From NCBI GenBank assembly GCA_011525065.1, contig WTIY01000014.1:444-11847 (forward strand): 11,404 nucleotides of DNA, given 5' to 3'. The position numbers were made by a program, and so were the translations under genes. The first letter of the stretch is position 1. Each line of letters starts with the position of its first letter. This DNA comes from Flavobacteriales bacterium (GTDB taxonomy: Bacteria > Bacteroidota > Bacteroidia > Flavobacteriales > Flavobacteriaceae). Positions 1 through 6,151 of the stretch are shown here, piece by piece. A model generated the notes under the pieces. It saw nothing but the letters and a program-made list of their open reading frames with translations, did not search any database and was not told where the DNA came from.

Positions 1-1
1 G

Positions 2-679
2 CACAATGTTCGGGACCTGCCCGATGGCCGAGATCTGAATCGGGCTTTTCCGGGAAATCGAAAGGGCTCTCTGGCTGGTCAAATCGCGAATCAACTCACC
101 CAAAAGGTGCTGCCCCATGTCGATTTAGTGATTGATTTTCACACCGGAGGGGCGCAACGATTTAACGCACCACAAATAAGAGTCAGCGGAATCAATGAAG
201 CGCTTGTAAAACAGGCAAAAATTCTGGGAACTCCTTTTGTCATTCACAGCAAGCCCGTACCGAAGTCGATTCGCCACACTTGCGACAAAAAAGGCATTCC
301 ACTTTTGTTATTTGAAGGCGGTAAAAGTAATGACATTACGGCCTCAGTGAGTAATGCTGGGGTAAATGGCGTCAAGCGGTTGCTTCACGATTTGGGCATG
401 TTGAGCCCTCGATTCAAAGTGAGTCCCCCCAAACATAAAACTGTAGAAATTCTCAGCAGCACATGGGTACGTGCCAGTACTTCAGGGATGTTTAAGCCTT
501 TAATCGATGTGGGGAAATGGGTCGAAAAAGGCAGTACAATGGGACAGATCACTGACCCGTATGGCCAGTCTTTGAACTTAGTGATTGCGCCCAACGCGGG
601 TTATGTTTTTAATGTCAACCAGGCCCCAACCGTTTATCAAGGGGATGCCCTATTTCATCTATCCACGGAAATCCGATGA
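2..679 (+). CDS. Succinylglutamate desuccinylase/aspartoacylase family protein, 3' part (5' end outside the window)
   Basis: The frame is open from the first complete codon at position 2 and ends with TGA at 677-679, giving 225 residues; the start lies upstream of the window. Family hallmarks are visible. DGRDLNRAFPG (fragment residues 8-18) matches the substrate-binding Arg/Asn-Arg stretch of AstE and aspartoacylase. DFHTG (H47) carries a zinc-ligand histidine, and LFEGG (E105) carries the catalytic glutamate. The first zinc motif (HxxE) would lie in the missing part. Residues about 150-225 form the beta-rich C-terminal domain common in this family (SGMFKPLIDVGKWVEKG). Such enzymes are zinc-dependent amide hydrolases that remove an acyl group from an amino acid or peptide. 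The substrate cannot be told from this fragment. In Bacteroidota, relatives often lie near rimK-like ATP-grasp ligases; that region would be upstream and cannot be seen. The stop overlaps the next start (ATGA), so translational coupling is likely. Confidence 0.9.
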   Translation, partial: HNVRDLPDGRDLNRAFPGNRKGSLAGQIANQLTQKVLPHVDLVIDFHTGGAQRFNAPQIRVSGINEALVKQAKILGTPFVIHSKPVPKSIRHTCDKKGIPLLLFEGGKSNDITASVSNAGVNGVKRLLHDLGMLSPRFKVSPPKHKTVEILSSTWVRASTSGMFKPLIDVGKWVEKGSTMGQITDPYGQSLNLVIAPNAGYVFNVNQAPTVYQGDALFHLSTEIR

Positions 680-1242
680 AGGACAAGAGCATCATACGAC
701 AAAGGGCCATTCAGCGCAGAAAGGCGCTTTCTGATTCAGCCAGAGATGAATTGAGCTTAGCCATTGCGAACCGTTTACTCAGACTGGATATCTGGCAAGG
801 CACGCATTATCATTTGTTTTTGACCATTACCGAAAAAGGAGAAATTGACACCCATCCCATCATGGACATTCTGCATGGTCGGGACAAGACCATCGTACTG
901 AGTCGGGCCAACTTTTCAGACAGCAGTCTTTCACACTTCATTTTAAATGAATCCACCCGATTGAGCGTCTCTAAATACGGAATTCCGGAACCACAAGAAG
1001 GTGAGCAAGTGAGTCCTACACTGATGGATGTGGTTTTTGTCCCGCTTTTGGCCTATGATCGAAAGGGGACCCGCTTGGGCTATGGCAAGGGATTTTACGA
1101 TCGTTTTTTGGCCCAGTGCCCGGACCACTGTTTAAAAATTGGCTTGTCGTTTTTTGAACCTGAAACTGAACTCATCCCTTGTGAAGACTGGGATTTAGCC
1201 TTAGATATGGTCGTAACGCCTGATGCCGTTCATCGATTTTAA
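676..1242 (+). CDS. 5-formyltetrahydrofolate cyclo-ligase (5,10-methenyltetrahydrofolate synthetase)
   Basis: This cytosolic enzyme converts 5-formyltetrahydrofolate plus ATP to 5,10-methenyltetrahydrofolate, which returns stored folate to one-carbon metabolism. The 188-residue length is typical. The N-terminal helix (IIRQRAIQRRKALS, residues 6-19) carries the basic residues of the family's nucleotide-binding region. The diagnostic ATP-binding motif near the C-terminus is complete as GTRLGYGKGFYDRFL (131-145), preceded by VFVPLLAYDRKG. EIDTHP (56-61) matches the folate-side motif after the central strand. The ATG at 676 overlaps the preceding stop by 4 nt, which supports this start and cotranscription with the desuccinylase-like gene. 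In E. coli the gene is called ygfA or fau; I leave the symbol empty because usage varies in this lineage. The C-terminus (LDMVVTPDAVHRF) ends at the usual place, so the gene is intact despite overlapping the fragment that follows. Confidence 0.95.
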   Translation: MKDKSIIRQRAIQRRKALSDSARDELSLAIANRLLRLDIWQGTHYHLFLTITEKGEIDTHPIMDILHGRDKTIVLSRANFSDSSLSHFILNESTRLSVSKYGIPEPQEGEQVSPTLMDVVFVPLLAYDRKGTRLGYGKGFYDRFLAQCPDHCLKIGLSFFEPETELIPCEDWDLALDMVVTPDAVHRF

Positions 1243-1369
1243 TTCAGAAACAGAGGAGTCCCATGCGCTAACACTGGCTGGTCTAAAACTACAAGTAGAG
1301 GAACTCGGAGGACAAATAAGCGTTAAGGCAAATGCCAAAGTAGGCACCTCAATTAGACTGAAATTTTAG
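1223..1369 (+). pseudogene. Probable remnant: C-terminal end of a histidine-kinase ATPase domain (48 codons)
   Basis: A frame from an ATG at 1223 (inside the end of the cyclo-ligase gene) to TAG at 1367-1369 encodes 48 residues. From residue 14 it aligns by eye without gaps to the last part of a HATPase_c domain: SHALTL stands where kinases have the glycine-rich G2 box (GLGL), then LAGLKLQVEELGGQISV matches the helix-GG-strand section, and GTSIRLKF matches the closing GTxFxxxF strand. The H box, N box and G1 box are absent and there is no room for them before the cyclo-ligase gene. The glycines of the G2 loop are replaced (ALTL), so it could not work as a kinase. The simplest reading is the 3' stump of a kinase gene removed by deletion. 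A translated small protein is the less likely alternative: I see no clear ribosome binding site, and the ATG may be accidental. It ends 2 nt before the convergent lspA stop. Confidence 0.55.
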
Positions 1370-1371
1370 GA

Positions 1372-1929
1372 TTACTCAGAGGCCTTGGGCGCCTTTGGAA
1401 AGGCCTGTTTATTAAAGAGAATCAGCAATCCTACTCCAGTGCTGATCGCCGTATCGGCCACATTGAACACAGGATTGAAAAAGGAAAAAGAAAACATATC
1501 CACCACTTTGCCGTGCAGCCACTGGCCATAGCCACCGCCTTCAGGCAGAAACTTTGCTACCTGCCCCATACTGTGTTCAAAATAAACCCCGTAAAAGACC
1601 GAATCAATGATGTTGCCTAAAGCACCCGCAAAGATCATGGATATGGACAGGGTTAAAACCCAACTCGAATTTTTCTTAATGACGTCATAGAGCCAATAGC
1701 CAATCCCTACAATAGCCAACAGTCTAAATGAAGTCAAAATGAGCTTGCCGTAGTCTCCCGGAATTTTTGCACCCCAAGCCATGCCTTCGTTCTCAATGAA
1801 ATAAATTTTAAACCAAGAAAACACCTCCACACTGTCGTGCAAGGCGAAATGGGTCTTGACATAAAACTTAGACCACTGATCGATGACCAAAATGATCAAG
1901 ATCACTAAAATCGCTTGGGTCGATTTCAT
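1372..1929 (-). CDS. lspA: Lipoprotein signal peptidase (signal peptidase II)
   Basis: LspA is an inner-membrane aspartic protease that cleaves the signal peptide of prolipoproteins just before the lipidated cysteine. The 185 residues show the expected four-helix layout with hydrophobic stretches at about 5-20, 65-82, 90-108 and 155-173. Conserved blocks are IDQWSK (D17), ENEGMAWG (46-53), AGALGNIID (101-109), GKVVDMF (140-146) and FNVADTAI (155-162). The catalytic aspartate pair is most likely D144 and D159. The stretch of about 30 residues between GNIID and VVD (FEHSMGQVAKFLPEGGGYGQ region) is longer than in proteobacterial LspA; I recall such insertions in Bacteroidota, and the tail after residue 173 is short and basic. 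The gene is last of the ileS operon and starts 12 nt after the TraR/DksA-like gene. ileS-lspA linkage is common across bacteria, which supports the assignment. Its stop faces the kinase fragment with 2 nt between them. Confidence 0.96.
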   Translation of the reverse strand: MKSTQAILVILIILVIDQWSKFYVKTHFALHDSVEVFSWFKIYFIENEGMAWGAKIPGDYGKLILTSFRLLAIVGIGYWLYDVIKKNSSWVLTLSISMIFAGALGNIIDSVFYGVYFEHSMGQVAKFLPEGGGYGQWLHGKVVDMFSFSFFNPVFNVADTAISTGVGLLILFNKQAFPKAPKASE

Positions 1930-1941
1930 GATGAGAAGCGC

Positions 1942-2325
1942 TTACTTTTGCATGTTCTTGGCCTCGATGCTCAAAGTGGCATGAGGCACAATTCGCAAGC
2001 GTTCAGGCTTGATGAGTTTGCCTGTTACGCGGCAAACCCCATAAGTTTTATTCTCAATTCGAATCAAGGCGTTTTTCAGATCGCGGATGAATTTTTCCTG
2101 TCTAATCGCCAATTGAGAGTTCGCCTCTTTACTCATGACCTCGCTTCCTTCGTCGAAGGCTTTAAAGGTAGGCGAAGTGTCGTCCGTACCGTTATTGCTG
2201 TCATTTTTATAGGCGCTTTGAATCAGTACGAGTTGCTCCTTCGCCTTCTCGAGTTTTTCATTAATCAATGTTCTGAACTCCTCGAGCTCATCATCAGTGA
2301 AACGTGTCTTTACTTCATTTGCCAT
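1942..2325 (-). CDS. TraR/DksA family protein with degenerate zinc finger
   Basis: The 127-residue product (start MANEVKTRF) has the DksA/TraR layout. An N-terminal helical part (about 10-40, rich in Glu and Lys) is followed by a polar middle (NNGTDDTSPTFKAFDEGSE, 44-62), a second helix (about 64-90) and the C-terminal finger region YGVCRVTGKLI...RIVPHATLSIEAK. By position the four zinc cysteines of canonical members should be at C98, T101, S119 and A122, so only C98 remains and zinc is probably not bound. Family members act on RNA polymerase through its secondary channel, but the function of this branch is not established from sequence. I chose the ATG at 2325, 2 nt after the ileS stop. An in-frame GTG at 2334 would add MLI and overlap ileS, and is less likely. 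The position between ileS and lspA suggests cotranscription with both; I recall this order in other Flavobacteriia. Confidence 0.9.
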   Translation of the reverse strand: MANEVKTRFTDDELEEFRTLINEKLEKAKEQLVLIQSAYKNDSNNGTDDTSPTFKAFDEGSEVMSKEANSQLAIRQEKFIRDLKNALIRIENKTYGVCRVTGKLIKPERLRIVPHATLSIEAKNMQK

Positions 2326-2327
2326 AA

Positions 2328-5300
2328 TTAACACTTTTTAATGTTCAGTTGGGTTGTTATATCATCAAATTCAACGGACTGGCCCGAAGGCATTTCAGTC
2401 ACAATATGCAGGCCGTCGGCCAAGGTCTCTTCAGCGACATAGTCGCCGAAGTGTTTTAGGGCTTTATCGATAAGAGGGTGAGACAAAATACTGATTTCTA
2501 TGCGATCTGTCACCTCCAAACCACTGTCCTTTCGCAAATTTTGAATGCGGTTGACGAGTTCGCGACAAATCCCTTCATCTTTTAAGGATTCAGAGATGGT
2601 CACGTCTAAAGCCACCGTGATGCCATCAGCACTCGCAACAAGCCATCCTTCGATGTCCTGTGAGGTAATGATCACATCTGAGCGGTCTAATGTAATACTT
2701 TTGCTGTCGATTTCTAGGTCCATGCTGCCGTTTTGTTCGAGCGCATTGATTTCATCTGGCCCAAACTGACCAATGGCCGCAGCCACTGCTTTCATGTCGG
2801 CGCCAAAGCGTGGACCAAGTTTTTTAAAGTCAGGCTTGATCTGTTTAACCAATATTCCAGAATCGTCACTAATCAATTCGATCTCCTTCACATTTACCTC
2901 GTGTTTGATTAAATCTGCCACGGCTTCTATGTCTTGTTTTTGAGCCTCACTTAGCACAGGAATCATGACAGCTTGTAGGGGCTGACGCACCTTAATTTTC
3001 ACTTTTTGTCGCAGAGATAGGACCAAAGAGGAAACGGTTTGAGCTTTGCTCATCTTGCGTTCTAAATCCAAATCGATTGCCGCAAGATCTGCTTTTGGGA
3101 AATCACTTAAATGCACCGAAATTGGGCCATTCCCCTCCACAACCAAGGTCAAATCACGGAACAGACGGTCCATAAAAAATGGAGCGATGGGCGCAGCGAG
3201 TTGGGCCACTGTCACCAAACACTGATACAAGGTTTGATAGGCCGAAATTTTGTCCGGGCCATAACTGCCTTTCCAATATCTCCTTCGACTCAAACGCACG
3301 AACCAATTACTCAAGTGCTCTTGGACAAAATCAGAAATAGCGCGTGCCGCCTTAGTCGGCTCATAAGCCGTATAGGCCTGATCGACCGTTTGAATCAAAG
3401 AATTGAGCGTGGATAAAATCCAACGATCGATTTCTGGACGCTCGTTAAATGGAACCTCTGCCTCTGAATAGTTGAAGCCGTCAACATTGGCATACAAGGC
3501 AAAAAATCCGTAGGTGTTGTAGAGCGTACCAAAAAACTTGTTGCGTACTTCGCCGATTCCGTCGAGGTCAAATTTCAGATTATCCCACGGATTGGCATTA
3601 CTGATCATGTACCAACGCGTGGCATCAGGACCATAAGTGTCTAAGGTTTCAAAGGGATCCACGGCATTGCCGAGCCTTTTGGACATTTTTTGTCCGTTTT
3701 TATCCAAGACCAATCCATTAGAGACTACATTTTTATAAGCGATGTCATCAAAAATCATGGTGCCAATGGCGTGCAGGGTGTAAAACCAACCACGCGTTTG
3801 ATCCACCCCTTCGGCGATAAAGTCAGCCTTGCGCCAAGTCTGTTCGACTTTTTCTTTGTTCTCGAAAGGATAGTGCCATTGGGCATAAGGCATGCTTCCG
3901 CTGTCAAACCAAACGTCGATTAAGTCACTCTCACGATACATGGGGGCACCATTAGAGGCCGTCAAAACGATTTGATCTACATGGCTTTTGTGCAAGTCAA
4001 CGTGCGCGTAATTCTCTTGGCTTTGATCATCTGGGTCAAAATCGGCAAAAAGGTCTCGATCCATATGGCCCGCTTTGACCGATTCTGCCATGGCTTGTTT
4101 GAGTTCTCTTATGGACCCAATGCATCGGGTTTCACGACCATCCTCGGTACGCCAAATTGGGAGCGGAATACCCCAGAATCTGGACCGCGACAGGTTCCAA
4201 TCATTAGCACTGGCCAGCCAATTACCAAATCGTCCCTCACCGGTGGCTTTAGGCTTCCAATTGATTTCTTTGTTCAAGGCGTGCATGCGGTCCCTAAAAT
4301 CGGTGACTTTGATAAACCAAGAATCCAGAGGGTAATACAAAATGGGTTTGTCCGTACGCCAGCAATTGGGGTAACTGTGCACATATTTTTCAACTTTGAA
4401 GGCTTTGTTGTCAATTTTGAGTTTTATGGCGATCTCAACATCCACACTTTTTTCCGGGGCTTCCCCCTCTGGATAGTACTCATTTTTGACATAGGCACCC
4501 GCAAAATCCGTAACCTCTGGGCGGAAACGTCCTTGCAAATCCACCAGCGGCACGAGCTGTCCCTCAGCGTCCTTGACCAACATGGGAGGAACTTCGGGGG
4601 TGGCCTCTTTGGCTGCCTTTGCATCGTCAGCACCAAAAGTAGGCGCCGTATGCACGATTCCAGTACCGTCCTCTGTGGTTACGAAGTCTCCGGCAATCAC
4701 TCGAAAGGCATTCTCTGGATGCTCAAAAGGCTGCGCATAAGGCAACAACTGCTCGTATCGCGCACCAACAAGGGCAGCACCGTTTAACTGATGTACGACT
4801 GTATAAGGGATGTTTTTGCCTTTGGGGTCAATGACCTCTTCATGGTCAAGCGCGTCGGCTTCTTGATATTTCCCAGAGAAAACTTTAGCCACCAAGGCTT
4901 CTGCCAAAACCACATGTATGGGTTGACCGGTGTATTGATTAAAGGTCTTAACCACCACGTAATTTATTTTTGGACCTACAGTAAGTGCTGTGTTACTTGG
5001 TAAGGTCCAAGGAGTGGTCGTCCAAGCCAAAAAATGCAAATTGTCAAACGCCCTCAAGCTTTCCGGCAAATGCTGTGTAATGGCCTTGAATTGAGCCACG
5101 ACCGTGGTGTCGGTAACGTCTTGATAGGTCCCGGGTTGATTTAACTCGTGAGAGCTGAGTCCAGTCCCCGCTTTGGGTGAATAAGGTTGGATGGTATAGC
5201 CCTTATACAACAGTCCCTTGTTGTAAATCTGCTGTAAAAGCCACCACACGGATTCCATGTATTTGGGCTCATAGGTTACATAGGGCTGGGTCATGTCGAC

Positions 5301-5729
5301 CCAATAACCAGCGCGCTCAGTGAGCTGATTCCACACATCAGTATAGCGCATCACGGCCTTGCGACAAGCCTCGTTATACTCCTCTACAGATAAGGTTTTT
5401 CCAATGTCTTCTTTGGTGATGCCAAGTTCTTTTTCGACACCGAGTTCAATGGGTAAGCCATGGGTGTCCCACCCCGCCTTTCGATCCACACGAAATCCCT
5501 TCTGGGTTTTGTAACGACAAAAAATGTCTTTGATGGTACGGGCCATAACGTGGTGAATCCCCGGCATCCCGTTTGCTGATGGTGGACCTTCAAAAAATAC
5601 AAAAGGTGGGGCGTTCTCTCGACCCTTGATGCTTTGCTCAAAAACCGATTCTTCACGCCAGAAATGCAGCACATTTTCAGCCAGTTCTGGCAAATTTAAA
5701 CCTTTGTATTCCTTGAAATTAACGCCCAT
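2328..5729 (-). CDS. ileS: Isoleucyl-tRNA synthetase, IleRS2-like, with swapped GxHH signature
   Basis: This cytosolic class I synthetase charges tRNA-Ile. The start is the ATG at 5729 (1133 residues): the upstream in-frame extension to 5858 adds 43 residues of unfamiliar composition, while MGVNFKEYKGLNLPELAENV is a normal beginning. Landmarks are FFEGPPSANGMPGIHH (45-60) in the Rossmann fold; the editing domain at about 190-470 with AWTTTPWTLPSN (235-246) and GTGIVHTAPTFGADD (355-369); WNLSRSRFWGIPLP (511-524); DVWFDSGSMPYAQ (605-617); and KMSKR (681-685). An anticodon-binding helical domain follows from about 765. The C-terminus has no CxxC zinc motif, which fits the IleRS2 (eukaryote-like) clade rather than IleRS1. 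The unusual feature is GIHH at 57-60, where most class I enzymes have HxGH. The gene is first in an operon with the TraR/DksA-like gene and lspA. No T-box-like leader is visible in the short 5' region. Confidence 0.97.
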   Translation of the reverse strand: MGVNFKEYKGLNLPELAENVLHFWREESVFEQSIKGRENAPPFVFFEGPPSANGMPGIHHVMARTIKDIFCRYKTQKGFRVDRKAGWDTHGLPIELGVEKELGITKEDIGKTLSVEEYNEACRKAVMRYTDVWNQLTERAGYWVDMTQPYVTYEPKYMESVWWLLQQIYNKGLLYKGYTIQPYSPKAGTGLSSHELNQPGTYQDVTDTTVVAQFKAITQHLPESLRAFDNLHFLAWTTTPWTLPSNTALTVGPKINYVVVKTFNQYTGQPIHVVLAEALVAKVFSGKYQEADALDHEEVIDPKGKNIPYTVVHQLNGAALVGARYEQLLPYAQPFEHPENAFRVIAGDFVTTEDGTGIVHTAPTFGADDAKAAKEATPEVPPMLVKDAEGQLVPLVDLQGRFRPEVTDFAGAYVKNEYYPEGEAPEKSVDVEIAIKLKIDNKAFKVEKYVHSYPNCWRTDKPILYYPLDSWFIKVTDFRDRMHALNKEINWKPKATGEGRFGNWLASANDWNLSRSRFWGIPLPIWRTEDGRETRCIGSIRELKQAMAESVKAGHMDRDLFADFDPDDQSQENYAHVDLHKSHVDQIVLTASNGAPMYRESDLIDVWFDSGSMPYAQWHYPFENKEKVEQTWRKADFIAEGVDQTRGWFYTLHAIGTMIFDDIAYKNVVSNGLVLDKNGQKMSKRLGNAVDPFETLDTYGPDATRWYMISNANPWDNLKFDLDGIGEVRNKFFGTLYNTYGFFALYANVDGFNYSEAEVPFNERPEIDRWILSTLNSLIQTVDQAYTAYEPTKAARAISDFVQEHLSNWFVRLSRRRYWKGSYGPDKISAYQTLYQCLVTVAQLAAPIAPFFMDRLFRDLTLVVEGNGPISVHLSDFPKADLAAIDLDLERKMSKAQTVSSLVLSLRQKVKIKVRQPLQAVMIPVLSEAQKQDIEAVADLIKHEVNVKEIELISDDSGILVKQIKPDFKKLGPRFGADMKAVAAAIGQFGPDEINALEQNGSMDLEIDSKSITLDRSDVIITSQDIEGWLVASADGITVALDVTISESLKDEGICRELVNRIQNLRKDSGLEVTDRIEISILSHPLIDKALKHFGDYVAEETLADGLHIVTEMPSGQSVEFDDITTQLNIKKC

Positions 5730-5797
5730 TAACGCAAATTTTTTTGACCCCGTAATTCGAGGGCCTTTAAAAGGTAGCGAAAGTAAGAAATTTTGAA

Positions 5798-5829
5798 GAA
5801 ATATACCCCCTTTACGGGCATTCCCACAA
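5798..5829 (-). promoter_or_regulatory. Possible Bacteroidota-type promoter for the ileS operon
   Basis: Read on the minus strand, a TTG (complement of 5827-5829) is followed after 21 nt by TATATTTC (complement of 5798-5805). The Bacteroidota consensus is TTG, 17-23 nt, TAnnTTTG, so only the last base differs. It would give a leader of roughly 60 nt before the ATG at 5729. A second candidate lies further up: TTTG (complement of 5887-5890) then, after 23 nt, TTACTTTG (complement of 5856-5863), also with one mismatch. Both would place transcription start downstream of, or on top of, the alternative ATG at 5858, which supports the shorter ileS. The region is AT-rich, so chance matches are likely. 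Confidence 0.3.
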
Positions 5830-5873
5830 TTTTTAAATTCAAGGAAGTATTTAGCCAAAGTAAGCCATAAGTA

Positions 5874-5904
5874 TTGACCATGATTTCAAAGCTGACTAAT
5901 TTTC
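5874..5904 (+). promoter_or_regulatory. Possible Bacteroidota-type promoter for the zinc-ribbon ORF
   Basis: TTG at 5874-5876 is followed after 20 nt by TAATTTTC at 5897-5904, one base off the TAnnTTTG consensus. This would start transcription about 30 nt before the ATG at 5945. An imperfect 14-bp palindrome (TTCAAAATTCTGAA, 5902-5915, 12 of 14 positions symmetric) overlaps its downstream end. The whole 5730-5944 stretch between the divergent genes is otherwise AT-rich with no other structure that I can see. Confidence 0.3.
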
Positions 5905-5944
5905 AAAATTCTGAACCAGCTCATGCTCCTCAAAATCAAAACCA

Positions 5945-6082
5945 ATGAACCAAATGAATCGATCATGCCTCTATTGCGGCCGGCCAGTGCGTGGACGCTC
6001 CGATAAAAAATTTTGTCGACCCCACTGCAAAAACACGCATCACAACGCACGCAGAACAAAAAAAAACCTCAGCGATCATTGA
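5945..6082 (+). CDS. Small zinc-ribbon protein, apparently truncated
   Basis: A 45-residue frame runs from ATG 5945 to TGA 6080-6082 (a second in-frame ATG is at 5954). It encodes CLYCGRPVRGRSDKKFC followed by RPHC, so two cysteine pairs (CxxC at residues 8 and 11; CxxxC at 24 and 28) could form a treble-clef or zinc-ribbon site. The wording (CxxCG...GRsDKKFCs..Cr) matches from memory a small Bacteroidota family of about 100 residues, in which the second cysteine pair is followed by an Asn-rich stretch and a basic helical tail. Here the tail is missing: after HHNARRTKKN the frame stops. A run of nine A residues (6058-6066) lies just before the stop, but neither alternative frame after it resembles the family tail. 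The product is strongly basic near its C-terminus, so nucleic-acid binding is possible but unproven. It is either a short functional version or a decayed gene; the clean cysteine pattern argues that at least the finger has been kept. Confidence 0.6.
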   Translation: MNQMNRSCLYCGRPVRGRSDKKFCRPHCKNTHHNARRTKKNLSDH

Positions 6083-6151
6083 GTGAATTTATTCCCTGTG
6101 GTCACGGGGCAATTTTGATTATATTTAAACCTCATTCCAAAAAACGATCCA

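Noticed and set aside
1391..1413. Possible plus-strand terminator (GCCTT-TGGA-AAGGC stem followed by CTGTTTATT)
   Set aside because: The stem is only 5 bp, the T tract is weak, and the bases encode a conserved-looking Lys/Pro/Ala tail of LspA, so the symmetry may be accidental.
1915..2331. 138-codon open frame on the plus strand opposite the TraR/DksA-like gene
   Set aside because: It is fully antisense to a clearly conserved gene and its translation matches no family I know.
3972..4787. 271-codon open frame on the plus strand opposite ileS
   Set aside because: It lies wholly antisense to conserved synthetase domains and its translation shows no recognisable domain; long shadow frames are expected opposite a gene of this size.
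5730..5858. In-frame 43-codon upstream extension of ileS to an ATG at 5858
   Set aside because: The extra residues do not resemble an IleRS N-terminus, the ATG at 5729 begins a typical sequence, and the stretch contains the best promoter-like matches for the gene.
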